A stretch of DNA of 64,000 nucleotides, taken from positions 62,001-126,000 of the forward strand of contig JAFZHS010000007.1 in NCBI GenBank assembly GCA_017554745.1, in the 5' to 3' direction. The translations under genes were made by a program, and so were the position numbers. The notes beneath the pieces are model-generated. The model made no database searches and was not told the DNA's origin. It saw only the letters and a list, made by a program, of their open reading frames with translations. This DNA is from Clostridiales bacterium (GTDB lineage Bacteria > Bacillota > Clostridia > Saccharofermentanales > Saccharofermentanaceae). Positions 16,891 to 24,721 of the stretch are shown piece after piece; within the stretch, counting starts at the first letter, position 1; every line of letters starts with the position of its first letter.

Positions 16891-18021
16891 TCAGATGTAT
16901 GTTCCCAAATAAGCGAACTCGGTAGGTTCCGCGTCGAGCTCGCACAAAAGCGCGATGACTTCATCGGAGTATACCGAAGCCTCGAAATCGAGATAGAACA
17001 TGAACTCGAAGTCTTTTCCTGCGATGGGGCGCGATTCGATCTTCGTGAGGTTTAAGCCAAGGGAGGAAAACTTGGCGAGAGTGTCTGCGAGCGCGCCCGG
17101 AGTGTGGCCCAAAGCAAGCATGACGGAAGTCTTTGAGGCACCGGGGAAGATCATGAGCTCTTTGGTGATGCAGATGAATCTTGTGTAGTTGTTGTCAGTA
17201 TTCTGGATATCGTCTCTTACTGCTTCCAGACCGTAGAGCTGCTGGCAGTCAGATGATGAGATGGCTGCGACGTCCTTGCGGCCTGAATCGGCGACGCACT
17301 TTGCTGCGACGGCAGTGTTCTCAACGATGTTGACCTTAATATCCGGGTGCTCTTTGAGGAACTGGCTGCACTGGCCGATGGCCTGATTGTGAGAATAAAC
17401 TTCGCGGATGTCGTCGAATCTGGTGCCGTGGTTAGCGAGGAGCTTATGGCTGATACGGAGTTTATAGTCTTTTACGATGTGGAATTTGTGGTCGACCATG
17501 AGGTCATAGACCTGAGTGACTGAACCGAATGAACTGTTCTCGATAGGGAGGATGCCGAACTTGCAAAGTCCGGATTCGACTGCCTGGAAGACGCCGTCGA
17601 ATGTTCTGAAATACATGATGTTGGCGTGGCGGAAGATCTTGTCTGTGGCGATCTGGGAGTAAGCGCCTTCGATGCCCTGGCAGGCGACCATGGGTGATTT
17701 GGGAAGCTCGTTGGGAGTTGTCTCGAGGGCCTTTTTGATCTGGTCTGCGAGCTCGGTGCGGGCGCCGTACTCGGTGTTCCTGTATGAGTGGCTAAGGTTA
17801 AACATTGTGGAGAATAAGACACGCTCGTAATTATCAATAAGTTGATTTGAGCTCTCAAGTCCTGCGAGGTAGCTTCGCTCATAGCGTCTGCTCTTTAATG
17901 CGATCTCGGATTTGGTGAGAGTCTCGTTAGCCATCTTGCTCGCTTCAAGTCTTTCTTTGAAGAGCTCCTTGATCTGCTCGTCGATCTCTTCGATTCGTTT
18001 TCCTGCCTGTTTCTGTGTCAT
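16891..18021 (-). CDS. pheA: Bifunctional chorismate mutase / prephenate dehydratase
   Basis: A 376-aa P-protein that converts chorismate to prephenate and then phenylpyruvate for phenylalanine synthesis. Residues 1-85 are an AroQ-type chorismate mutase (RIEEIDEQI, ERLEASK), about 105-285 the prephenate dehydratase (QGIEGAYSQIA, PIENSSFGSV) and the end an ACT domain with GALADTL and the Phe-binding ESRP motif. The ATG at 18021 has AGGAGG upstream. The transcript passes a Phe-rich leader peptide and an attenuator (18044-18184), so expression should follow charged tRNA-Phe supply in addition to feedback inhibition. Confidence 0.94.
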   Translation of the reverse strand: MTQKQAGKRIEEIDEQIKELFKERLEASKMANETLTKSEIALKSRRYERSYLAGLESSNQLIDNYERVLFSTMFNLSHSYRNTEYGARTELADQIKKALETTPNELPKSPMVACQGIEGAYSQIATDKIFRHANIMYFRTFDGVFQAVESGLCKFGILPIENSSFGSVTQVYDLMVDHKFHIVKDYKLRISHKLLANHGTRFDDIREVYSHNQAIGQCSQFLKEHPDIKVNIVENTAVAAKCVADSGRKDVAAISSSDCQQLYGLEAVRDDIQNTDNNYTRFICITKELMIFPGASKTSVMLALGHTPGALADTLAKFSSLGLNLTKIESRPIAGKDFEFMFYLDFEASVYSDEVIALLCELDAEPTEFAYLGTYI

Positions 18022-18043
18022 GTTCTTATCCTCCTGACAAATT

Positions 18044-18119
18044 AAAAGCCCCACAGTCTTGTTCACTGCGGGGCCCTATAATCTACGTAAATCAAGTTAT
18101 ATATTTACATGCAGTGAAC
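18044..18119 (-). promoter_or_regulatory. Transcription attenuator of pheA
   Basis: On the minus strand three mutually exclusive pairings are visible. Terminator: GCCCCGCAGT (18074-18065) with ACTGTGGGGC (18057-18048), then TTTTAATTT. Antiterminator: GTTCACTGC (18119-18111) with GCAGTGAAC (18069-18061), a perfect 9-bp match that takes the terminator's 5' arm. Protector: ATTTACATG inside the leader peptide gene (18170-18162) with CATGTAAAT (18111-18103), extended by GTGA/TCAC. This is the classic layout of ribosome-mediated attenuation. No T-box core was found. Confidence 0.85.
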
Positions 18120-18184
18120 TAATTACCCCTATTCGTAAAGGCAAAAAATGAAAAGTCACGCCATGTAAATGCAAAATTAGTCAT
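18119..18184 (-). CDS. Phe-rich leader peptide of pheA (pheL-like)
   Basis: A 21-codon ORF with Phe at positions 4, 6, 11, 13, 14 and 16 and a single Trp at 8, ending at TAG just where the antiterminator arm begins. Six Phe codons in 21 is far above chance and matches the role of the downstream gene. No SD is visible: the -10 box of the promoter ends six bases before the ATG, so the transcript probably starts at or next to it (leaderless translation). Confidence 0.82.
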   Translation of the reverse strand: MTNFAFTWRDFSFFAFTNRGN

Positions 18185-18190
18185 GTGGCA

Positions 18191-18218
18191 ATTATATACC
18201 ACATCACGAAAATGTAAA
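18191..18218 (-). promoter_or_regulatory. Promoter of the pheA leader
   Basis: Minus strand TTTACA (18213-18218), 16-base spacer, TATAAT (18191-18196). The predicted start falls on the A of the leader peptide ATG. Confidence 0.72.
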
Positions 18219-18281
18219 CCCTATAATTTTGACCTGAATTAGCCCTAAAACTACAAATAAGATGAATACTTCCGTTTGTGC

Positions 18282-18287
18282 TATAAT
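18282..18287 (+). promoter_or_regulatory. -10 box of murT, almost leaderless
   Basis: TATAAT ends eight bases before the murT ATG and no SD lies between. The -35 is poor. The transcript should have a 5' UTR of only 0-3 bases. Confidence 0.5.
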
Positions 18288-18295
18288 TTCTTCCT

Positions 18296-19639
18296 ATGAA
18301 GATAAGAGTGTTTACAGCAATCCTTGTTTGCAAGATCGTAAGGGGCCTGGCGAAGCTTTTCGGGCGCGGCTCGAGCCTGCCCGGCAAATTTGCCCTTAAG
18401 ATCTGCCCGGACATCCTGTCATGCCTTGAGCTTCCAAAGCTCTCGATAGCTGTCACGGGTTCTAACGGCAAGACATCCACTGTCGAGATGATCGCGCACG
18501 TGCTTACGAGCAACGGTCTCAAGGTCGCTTACAACAAAGAAGGCTCCAATCAGATCGAGGGCGTTACGACTTTCCTCATCGGTGATTCTACGATGAAGGG
18601 CAAGGTAAAGAGCGATGTCGTTCTTCTTGAAGCAGACGAGAGATACGCAAGACACACATTCAAGTTTTTCCATCCTAAGTTCTTTGTGATCAACAATCTG
18701 TATAGAGACCAGATGACCAGAAACGGCCATCCCGAGTGGATCAAGAGCATCATCTCACAGGCAATATACGATGACATGACATTGATCCTGAATTCTGATG
18801 ATCCGCTGGTCGCAAGCTTCGGCAAGGACAGGGAAGGCACGATATATTTCGGCGCAGGCATTCTCCCAGGCGATACATTGATCCATGAAGGCATCTACGA
18901 TGACGGCAAGTATTGCCCCATCTGCAAAAAGCCCATGACGTATGAGTATTACCATTACAATCACATCGGCAAGTTCAAGTGCTCGTCCTGCGGTTTTGCA
19001 AGACCGAAGATCGACCACAGGCTTACCGCCACTAAGGAAGCTGACGGCAAGGCTTCGATCACTATCGATGACAAGTATGAGATCCCCGTATTCTTTACGG
19101 GCATCTACCACTGCTACAACACACTCGCTGCATTTACGGCTTCGGTCGCTTTGGGCATCGGGCCTGAGAAGGCTGCTGAATCCTTAGGCGGATATATCCT
19201 CAAGTCAGGCCGTATCTCAGACTTTACGCTTGGCAAGACTGAAGGAAGACTGCTTCTCTCAAAGCACGAGAACTCGATATCCTATGACCGTTCGATCGAT
19301 GTAGTAGTAGGTGATAAGCGCAGAAAGAGCGTGATGATAATAGTCGATGCGATAAGCCGCAAGTACTATACTTCTGATTCGAGCTGGCTGTGGGATATTA
19401 ATTTCGAGAAGTTCAAGGATGCTGACATTGACAAGATCATTCTCGCGGGACAGTACTGCGACGATCTGGCCATAAGGTTTGACCTCGCAGGCATCGACAG
19501 CGATAAGGTCAAGGTCTTTGAGACCGTTCCTGAAGCAGCTGAATTCTGCAAAGATCTCGACTCGTTCCTGTATGTCATCACATGCTTCTCCGACAAAGAG
19601 AAGATCCTCTCGATCGTGACAAGGAGGGAACTCGCATGA
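18296..19639 (+). CDS. murT: Lipid II isoglutaminyl synthase subunit MurT (Mur ligase family)
   Basis: A 447-aa Mur-ligase-type protein. The ATP loop is GSNGKTST (55-62), a four-Cys zinc ribbon (Cys207, 210, 229, 232) is inserted in the middle domain as in MurT, and the C-terminal DUF1727 domain has DSSWLWD, which keeps the catalytic-Asp motif DxSWxWD. The usual DQLDRYGE is changed to DQMTRNGH. With GatD, MurT amidates the D-Glu of lipid II. gatD overlaps its end by ATGA. Because the GatD partner has lost its active residues, the nitrogen source or even the reaction may differ here. Confidence 0.88.
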   Translation: MKIRVFTAILVCKIVRGLAKLFGRGSSLPGKFALKICPDILSCLELPKLSIAVTGSNGKTSTVEMIAHVLTSNGLKVAYNKEGSNQIEGVTTFLIGDSTMKGKVKSDVVLLEADERYARHTFKFFHPKFFVINNLYRDQMTRNGHPEWIKSIISQAIYDDMTLILNSDDPLVASFGKDREGTIYFGAGILPGDTLIHEGIYDDGKYCPICKKPMTYEYYHYNHIGKFKCSSCGFARPKIDHRLTATKEADGKASITIDDKYEIPVFFTGIYHCYNTLAAFTASVALGIGPEKAAESLGGYILKSGRISDFTLGKTEGRLLLSKHENSISYDRSIDVVVGDKRRKSVMIIVDAISRKYYTSDSSWLWDINFEKFKDADIDKIILAGQYCDDLAIRFDLAGIDSDKVKVFETVPEAAEFCKDLDSFLYVITCFSDKEKILSIVTRRELA

Positions 19640-20355
19640 GCGTTAAGATCCTTTACCTTTATCCCGATTTTATGAGCCTTTACGGCGACAACGGCAACGT
19701 CAGGATCATCACAAGAAGGCTTGAAGACCAGGGCTTTGACGTAGAGATCACGAAGAAGACCATCACCGATGATCTGAGCTTTGAAGGCTTCGATTTTGTT
19801 TACATGGGTTCGGGCTTCGAGTCCAACAGGAATCTTGCCGCTGCCCATATGAATAAGTTCAAGGACGGCTTTGTTAAAGCCATTGATGACGGCGTGCCGA
19901 TGCTCTTTACGGGCAACAGCTACGACATCTTAGGCAAGGGCATTACCGCTTCTGACGGCACATTCATTGAAGGCCTCGGCATCTTCGATTACACCTTCAA
20001 GGAGCAGCTCGAAAAGCGTTACACCGGCGACGTTATCTTAGAAGATCCTGAGACAAAAGAGCGCTATGTAGGCTTTGTTAACCGCGCGGGCACACCTGAC
20101 AATGAAGACGGCCTGATCTGCGATGTTATCAAGGTGATCGGCAGCGTTCCTGCGAAGAAGGATATGGCGCGCAAGAATAATCTTCTCGGCATCAGCCTTA
20201 TCGGCCCCGTGCTCCTCAAGAATCCGAAGATCGCCGATACGATCGTGGAGACGATCTGTAAGCGCAGCGGCCTGGAATATAAGAAAATAAGCTATCCGCG
20301 CTCAGAGAGAAGCCACGAGAAGACAATAAAGGCACTTCTCGAAGCCCAGGCCTGA
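19636..20355 (+). CDS. gatD: GatD-like glutamine amidotransferase without catalytic Cys and His
   Basis: A 239-aa protein collinear with GatD: N-terminus LYLYPDFMSLYGDNGNVR, the strand MGSGFES, and PDGTE-like SDGTFIEGLGI. In GatD the nucleophile is in CGGYQ.LG; here the aligned segment is GNSYDILG, with Gly93 at the Cys position. The catalytic His of YLHGP is Ile189 in SLIGP. The ENH.G motif is VNRAG. The frame is intact and the rest conserved, so this is not decay by frameshift. It is coupled to murT by ATGA with SD AAGGAGGG. Glutaminase activity by the known mechanism is unlikely. Confidence 0.85.
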   Translation: MSVKILYLYPDFMSLYGDNGNVRIITRRLEDQGFDVEITKKTITDDLSFEGFDFVYMGSGFESNRNLAAAHMNKFKDGFVKAIDDGVPMLFTGNSYDILGKGITASDGTFIEGLGIFDYTFKEQLEKRYTGDVILEDPETKERYVGFVNRAGTPDNEDGLICDVIKVIGSVPAKKDMARKNNLLGISLIGPVLLKNPKIADTIVETICKRSGLEYKKISYPRSERSHEKTIKALLEAQA

Positions 20356-20416
20356 TATCCCTTTTATTTTAATCAAGTCAGTTTTATGGTATCCTTTCTA
20401 GTTGGGAGGGATAGGT

Positions 20417-21520
20417 ATGGCTGATACAATCAAATGCCCTAATTGCGGGGCCAATCTCACACTTAATGCTGATACGCAGATGCTCGACTGCCCTATGTGC
20501 GGCGCTTCTTTTGAGCCTTCCAAGCTTGATATAGGCGTCGGAGAGCTTGACGGCGGAAGCACTGAGTATTCGGCACAGGAAGCAAAACCGGCAGAACCTG
20601 ACCAGCCTCAGGCTGAACAGGCTTCATCTGCTCAGGGAGCTCCGGAACAGACTGAATTCATCTGCAATTCATGCGGCGCGAAGCTCGTAACGGATTCTCA
20701 TACGGCAGCTACATTCTGCGCTTTCTGCGGATCTCCGGCGCTTGTCGGAAAGAGGCTTACGGATACATTCCAGCCCCAGTTCATGATACCGTTCAAGTAT
20801 TCGAGAGAGTCTGCAGAGGAGGCCTTCGTAAAGTGGGCCGGCAAGGGCAAGTGGACACCGTTCGGATTCGTTTCAAAGAAGAATGTAGCCAAGATGACGG
20901 GACTTTATGTACCGTTCTGGCTTTTCGATATCAAGGCAACGCTCGATATCCAGGGAACAGGCGATAAGGTAAGCTACAGCGGCAGTGACCAGATCACTGA
21001 GACTTTCGAATTTGAGCGCAAGGGAAATCTCCGCTGGTCAAATGTACCTCTCGACGGCGAGACCAGAGTCGACGATGCTCTCATGGAAGCGATCGAGCCC
21101 TTTGACTTCAAGGGATTGATCCCTTACGACTACAGATATCTTCCCGGTTTTTATGCCGACAGATACGACCAGTCGCCTCAGGACCTTTCGGCACGCGCGA
21201 CAAAGCGCGGTATGGACGGCATTGACAAGGCTATCAAGGAGTCCTTGAAGGGCAAGTACGACAGGTACAGGATCAAGAAGAACTTGAGCAGGATCGACGG
21301 CATGGATGCTTATTACGCATTGCTGCCGGTATGGTTCCTATCTTATAAATACCGCAACAAGTTCTACTACTTCACAATGAACGGCCAGACGGGCGAGGTA
21401 GCCGGCACGGTACCGGTAAGCCCTGTTAAGAAGATGATGTTCTTCTTCATCGTCTTGGGCATTTTGGCTGTTATCACAAGATTCGTCTTGGGACTTATCA
21501 TGAGGGGGTTCTGGGGATGA
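20417..21520 (+). CDS. Zinc-ribbon protein with C-terminal membrane helix
   Basis: A 367-aa protein. Two zinc ribbons: CPNCG ... CPMCG at the N-terminus and CNSCG ... CAFCG near residues 80-105, separated by a Gln/Glu/Ala/Pro-rich linker. A conserved middle domain with YVPFWLFD and YALLPVWFLSYKYR follows, then one hydrophobic helix at the C-terminus. The ATG at 20417 has GGGAGGG upstream. It overlaps the TPM gene by ATGA; such pairs are common in Firmicutes. Likely a membrane-associated protein; function unknown. Confidence 0.82.
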   Translation: MADTIKCPNCGANLTLNADTQMLDCPMCGASFEPSKLDIGVGELDGGSTEYSAQEAKPAEPDQPQAEQASSAQGAPEQTEFICNSCGAKLVTDSHTAATFCAFCGSPALVGKRLTDTFQPQFMIPFKYSRESAEEAFVKWAGKGKWTPFGFVSKKNVAKMTGLYVPFWLFDIKATLDIQGTGDKVSYSGSDQITETFEFERKGNLRWSNVPLDGETRVDDALMEAIEPFDFKGLIPYDYRYLPGFYADRYDQSPQDLSARATKRGMDGIDKAIKESLKGKYDRYRIKKNLSRIDGMDAYYALLPVWFLSYKYRNKFYYFTMNGQTGEVAGTVPVSPVKKMMFFFIVLGILAVITRFVLGLIMRGFWG

Positions 21521-22410
21521 GCGAAATTGATAACACATTGATCGAGAACAGCGGCAAGACCGCCAAGACAAAGCTCTCTGTATTCAGCGAGCTCAACGGA
21601 GCTTCCATCGGCGTAGGCATCGGCCTTATCTGCATAATCATCGCAAGCGTAATTTTCTATATCTTCATGAACCTGTCACCGGCTAAGACCGTTAAGGTCA
21701 TTGACGATGCGGATCTTTTCACGAGCGAGGAATATGATGCTATCGAAGACGCTGCAAAGAAGCTCTCCAAGGAGAAGGACATAAGCGTCGTTGTGGTTAC
21801 GACCAGAAATAAGGGCAAGAAATATTCCAATTCTGATGAGGACGAGAAGAGATTTGCCGAAGATTTTTACATGGACCACGTCAAGACTGTTCCGCTTCAG
21901 AATAACTCAGGCGTATGCATCCTTATCGATGTCACTTTAGATGAACCCGGACAGAGATTCTTCTGGCTCTACACTTACGGAACGGCTCATTTCGCAGTCG
22001 ATGATGACCAGTGCATGAGCATCTTCAGAAGATATTCATCCATGCTTGGCAGCGGTGAATACGGAACAGCCATAGAGCGCATTACGGAAGACCTGGATGA
22101 TTACAACTACCAGTCTTATGCTGCGATCGTATTCTTTACGATCGTCATTCCTGTCGGACTTTCTTTTGTTACGACACGTGCGGCTTCACCTAAGAGAAGA
22201 CTCGACAGGGTTCCTGCGATAAGCACTTATACGGGAGACAATGTTAACGCCGTTCAGAAGAGCGATAAGTTCCTGAAGAGGAAAGTTGTCCATATGTCCG
22301 ACGGCGGCGGAGGCGGCGGTTTCTCCGGAGGCGGCTTCTCCGGCGGCGGTGGAGGTTTCTCCGGTGGCGGCGGAGGCGGCTTCTCCGGCGGTGGCGGCGG
22401 ACGCTTCTGA
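21517..22410 (+). CDS. TPM domain membrane protein with Gly-rich tail
   Basis: A 297-aa protein of the YgcG/TPM type: one helix near residues 33-52, an outside TPM domain (VIDDADLFTSEEYDAIE ... SVVVVTTRNK), a second helix near 205-220 and a Gly-Phe-Ser repeat tail of about 35 residues. The Gly-rich tail is coded by a GGC/GGT/TTC/TCC repeat at 22304-22405. Coupled to the zinc-ribbon gene by ATGA. TPM proteins are linked to photosystem repair in plants and phosphatase activity; the bacterial role is unclear. Confidence 0.85.
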   Translation: MSEIDNTLIENSGKTAKTKLSVFSELNGASIGVGIGLICIIIASVIFYIFMNLSPAKTVKVIDDADLFTSEEYDAIEDAAKKLSKEKDISVVVVTTRNKGKKYSNSDEDEKRFAEDFYMDHVKTVPLQNNSGVCILIDVTLDEPGQRFFWLYTYGTAHFAVDDDQCMSIFRRYSSMLGSGEYGTAIERITEDLDDYNYQSYAAIVFFTIVIPVGLSFVTTRAASPKRRLDRVPAISTYTGDNVNAVQKSDKFLKRKVVHMSDGGGGGGFSGGGFSGGGGGFSGGGGGGFSGGGGGRF

Positions 22411-22453
22411 TGTGATAGAATATCGCGTAAATTTCAAATAGCGAAGGATTTTT

Positions 22454-23179
22454 ATGATCAGTATTGTCGTGCCTGCCTACAACGAAGGCGAACACATCTA
22501 CGGGAATCTCAAGATAATCGACGAGGCGCTTAAGGCGTTCTGTTCTGACTATGAGATCATCGCAGTCAACGACGGCAGCAAGGACAATACAGGTGAAGAG
22601 ATAGCCCGCGCAGCAGCTGATTTTCCTGCCATCAAGGACTTCGGTTATGAGACTAACCGCGGCAAGGGCGGTGCGGTAAGCTGGGGCGCCATCAACAGCA
22701 AGGGTGATGTCGTCGGCTTTATCGATGCCGACCTGGATCTTTCACCTGATCTTATCCACGGGTACGTTGAAGCTCTTGTAAACAACAGTGCCAATGTGGT
22801 TATCGGCTCAAAGATGCACAAGGATTCCAAGCTCGAATACCCGTTCAAGCGCAAAGTTGTTTCCTTCTGCTACTTCATCATGCTCAAAGTCTTGTTTGGC
22901 CTCAAGTGCCACGATACGCAGACAGGCCTTAAGTTATATGACGGTGATCTCATAAGAGAGATCGCACCATTAAGAAAGATCGAAGGATATGCCTTTGATA
23001 TCGAGCTTCTTGCCCTGGCTTCAAAGAAAAAGGCCAAGATCATTGAGATGCCCGTCGTTTTGAACTATTCCAGAGGCGAATCCTTCGGCAGGATCAAGTT
23101 TAAGGATGTCTGGAAAATGTTCACGGACACCTGGAAGATCTGGTGGAACTTAAGGATCCGCAAGACGTATTTCAAGTAA
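22454..23179 (+). CDS. Glycosyltransferase family 2 (polyprenyl-phosphate type)
   Basis: A 241-aa GT-A glycosyltransferase. It starts SIVVPAYNEGEHIYGNL, has AVNDGSKDNT and the metal motif DADLDLSPD, and DTQTGLKLYDG typical of the dolichyl-phosphate mannose/glucose synthase branch. It ends without the C-terminal membrane helices found in some relatives. It probably loads a sugar on a polyprenyl phosphate for cell-surface glycans. SD AAGGA precedes the ATG. Confidence 0.9.
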   Translation: MISIVVPAYNEGEHIYGNLKIIDEALKAFCSDYEIIAVNDGSKDNTGEEIARAAADFPAIKDFGYETNRGKGGAVSWGAINSKGDVVGFIDADLDLSPDLIHGYVEALVNNSANVVIGSKMHKDSKLEYPFKRKVVSFCYFIMLKVLFGLKCHDTQTGLKLYDGDLIREIAPLRKIEGYAFDIELLALASKKKAKIIEMPVVLNYSRGESFGRIKFKDVWKMFTDTWKIWWNLRIRKTYFK

Positions 23180-23187
23180 ATTCAAAG

Positions 23188-23218
23188 CCTGTTCTCAGTC
23201 CGGGAACAGGTTTTTCTT
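23188..23218 (+). terminator. Rho-independent terminator
   Basis: Stem CCTGTTC / GAACAGG followed by TTTTTCTTT, nine bases after the glycosyltransferase stop. Confidence 0.88.
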
Positions 23219-23327
23219 TGCCCTGTCAGGCTCAATGCAGATTGCCACACTTTTTCGGGCAAACTAACTCCGAATTGTAATATTTTACAGAGGATAAAAC
23301 CAAAGTGTTTTGATATACTTAGAAACG

Positions 23328-23984
23328 GTGACAAAACCTGCTTTGATATTATCAAGGCTCGAAAGGGATAAACTGGAAGTGACGATCAATAAGAGGATTA
23401 CGGAATACACGCTCGTGAAGGAGTTATTTGTTCGCGGGCAGGACATTATTCTCAGTCCCAAGACTAAAGTATTAAAGACATTCATGCAGCACGGTGAGAC
23501 ATCCGTGTATGCCCACAGTCTCGCTGTAGCTAAGTACAGCCTTCTTTTCGCGCAGTTCCTCGAGAAGACCTTCAGGATGAAGCTCGATAAGGACAGCCTT
23601 GTAAGAGGCGCGCTTCTTCACGACTATTTCCTTTACGACTGGCACGTCATGGGCAAGGGCAAGAGGACTCACGGCCTTACCCATCCGCGTACGGCTATGA
23701 ATAATGCCCACAGAGACTTCGGGCTTAACGATCTTGAGAAGGATATCGTCCTTAAGCATATGTTCCCGATCACGCCCATCCCGCCGAAGCACCGCGAGAG
23801 CTTTATCGTTGATATCGCTGACACATGGTGCGCTATCTGCGAGGCTTTGAAGATCGACATTTCTTCTTTTGTCATCCGCCGCGTTAACTTCCATATCGCG
23901 CTCGCAAGCGGTCACTATACACTCGGAGAGAACGTCACAAATCTCGTTCCCCTCGTCAAGCCGGAGTTTGCAGCAGAGGCATAA
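23328..23984 (+). CDS. HD domain phosphohydrolase
   Basis: A 218-aa protein with an HD domain: His in YAHSLAVAKYS, the HD pair in LLHDYFLYDWH and a later His/Asp in DIADTW. Such proteins hydrolyse phosphomonoesters or nucleotides. The start is uncertain: GTG at 23328 follows a TATACT box by eight bases and has no SD, so the mRNA may be leaderless; a TTG at 23310 is in frame but overlaps that box. Eighteen bases separate it from the Nudix gene. Confidence 0.82.
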   Translation: MTKPALILSRLERDKLEVTINKRITEYTLVKELFVRGQDIILSPKTKVLKTFMQHGETSVYAHSLAVAKYSLLFAQFLEKTFRMKLDKDSLVRGALLHDYFLYDWHVMGKGKRTHGLTHPRTAMNNAHRDFGLNDLEKDIVLKHMFPITPIPPKHRESFIVDIADTWCAICEALKIDISSFVIRRVNFHIALASGHYTLGENVTNLVPLVKPEFAAEA

Positions 23985-23996
23985 AGCCTTTATACT
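23967..23996 (+). promoter_or_regulatory. Promoter of the Nudix gene (leaderless type)
   Basis: TTTGCA (23967-23972), 18-base spacer, TATACT (23991-23996). The predicted start falls on the A of the Nudix ATG at 24003. No SD is present between the box and the ATG. Confidence 0.6.
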
Positions 23997-24002
23997 TCCG
24001 GT

Positions 24003-24494
24003 ATGCGTATCGAGAATCTCACAACCTTGATCTACATTACCAGGGGCAGCGACTGTCTCTTTATCCGCAAGACCAGAAAAGGCGACATGAACCTCGACAA
24101 GTACCTTGGCATCGGCGGCCACTTTGAGTCTGACGAGACGGCCGAAGAGTGCGTTTTAAGAGAACTCTCGGAGGAAGCATCCATTCCTTCTTCTGCGCTT
24201 AATGATTTCAGTTACAGAGGACTCATCACATTCATCTCATCTGAATATCCCACGGAGTATATGCACGTGTTCAGTGCGGCTGTTGCACCTGACTTTGAGC
24301 TCCCGGAGCGCGCCTGCGACGAAGGCGAGCTTTGCTGGGTGCCGCTGTCAGAGATAGATAAGCTCCCCATCTGGGAAGGCGACAAGATAATGTTCGACTA
24401 TCTGTTTGGTTCCCACAAGGATACGGGATTCTTTACCATGAAGTTCCGCTATGAGGGTGCTAGGCTCGCGGAGCATGAGGAAAAGAGCTGGTAA
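24003..24494 (+). CDS. Nudix hydrolase
   Basis: A 163-aa pyrophosphohydrolase. The Nudix box is complete: GGHFESDETAEE, then RELSEEASI, with the metal-binding Glu residues. The N-terminus (TLIYITRGSDCLFIRKTRKGDMN) resembles the MutT/8-oxo-dGTP diphosphatase group, suggesting nucleotide pool cleaning. No SD precedes the ATG. Confidence 0.9.
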   Translation: MRIENLTTLIYITRGSDCLFIRKTRKGDMNLDKYLGIGGHFESDETAEECVLRELSEEASIPSSALNDFSYRGLITFISSEYPTEYMHVFSAAVAPDFELPERACDEGELCWVPLSEIDKLPIWEGDKIMFDYLFGSHKDTGFFTMKFRYEGARLAEHEEKSW

Positions 24495-24502
24495 ATACTC
24501 TG

Positions 24503-24532
24503 TTGCTTAAAGTGCAGGGTATGTGATATATT
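24503..24532 (+). promoter_or_regulatory. Promoter of the MFS leader region
   Basis: TTGCTT (24503-24508), 18-base spacer, TATATT (24527-24532). The transcript would start near 24539, 28 bases before the leader ORF. Confidence 0.65.
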
Positions 24533-24560
24533 ACCCACAGAAAATCTTAAGAAAGGCGGC

Positions 24561-24718
24561 TCTCCTATGCATTGGATAACAATCAACATTCATCTTATGT
24601 TTGGTTCCATCAAGGCGACCTATGGGAGAAGTCTGCCTGTTTGTAGGAAATAAACACCTTAAATCCAATCTAAATCACGGCTTCTCCTTTCCTCAAAACG
24701 GTTAAAGGAGATTTTTTA
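24561..24718 (+). promoter_or_regulatory. Three-segment attenuator before the MFS efflux gene
   Basis: Segments: 1, TCTCCTAT at 24561-24568 over the leader start; 2, ATGGGAGAAG at 24622-24631 within the leader ORF; 3, CTTCTCCTTT at 24681-24690; 4, AAAGGAGA at 24704-24711 followed by TTTTTT. Pairing 3:4 (TCTCCTTT/AAAGGAGA, 8 bp) makes an intrinsic terminator that also hides the SD of the MFS gene. Pairing 2:3 (GGAGAAG/CTTCTCC plus wobbles) breaks it. Pairing 1:2 (TCTCC/GGAGA plus three) restores it. A ribosome held early in the leader would cover segment 1 and switch the gene on. Confidence 0.78.
24567..24653 (+). CDS. 28-aa leader peptide of the MFS efflux gene
   Basis: A short ORF of 28 codons starting MHWITINIHLMFG and ending CRK-stop, with SD AAAGG ten bases upstream. 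It lies 68 bases before an MFS gene and its coding sequence carries one arm (GGAGAAG, 24625-24631) of an antiterminator. This is the set-up of drug-responsive leaders, where a ribosome stalled by an antibiotic changes mRNA folding. I recognise no known leader peptide in it. Confidence 0.75.
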   Translation: MHWITINIHLMFGSIKATYGRSLPVCRK

Positions 24719-24721
24719 TTT

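Noticed and set aside
18022..18295. T-box riboswitch before pheA
   Set aside because: The leader is too short and the AGGGTGGnACCGCG core is missing; the Phe-rich ORF with three-way pairing explains it better.
18181..18522. Minus-strand 113-aa frame
   Set aside because: It runs through murT and the divergent promoters, without SD or family; codon use does not fit.
19636..20355. gatD as a pseudogene
   Set aside because: Frame, length, SD and coupling to murT are intact; only the catalytic residues differ, so specialised function is more likely than decay.
22186..22495. Minus-strand Arg/Ala-rich reading frames
   Set aside because: They are shadows of the Gly-Phe-Ser repeat of the TPM protein and have no SD.
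24567..24653. Small toxin or independent small protein
   Set aside because: The position before an attenuator and the pairing of its codons with the terminator region fit a leader peptide better.
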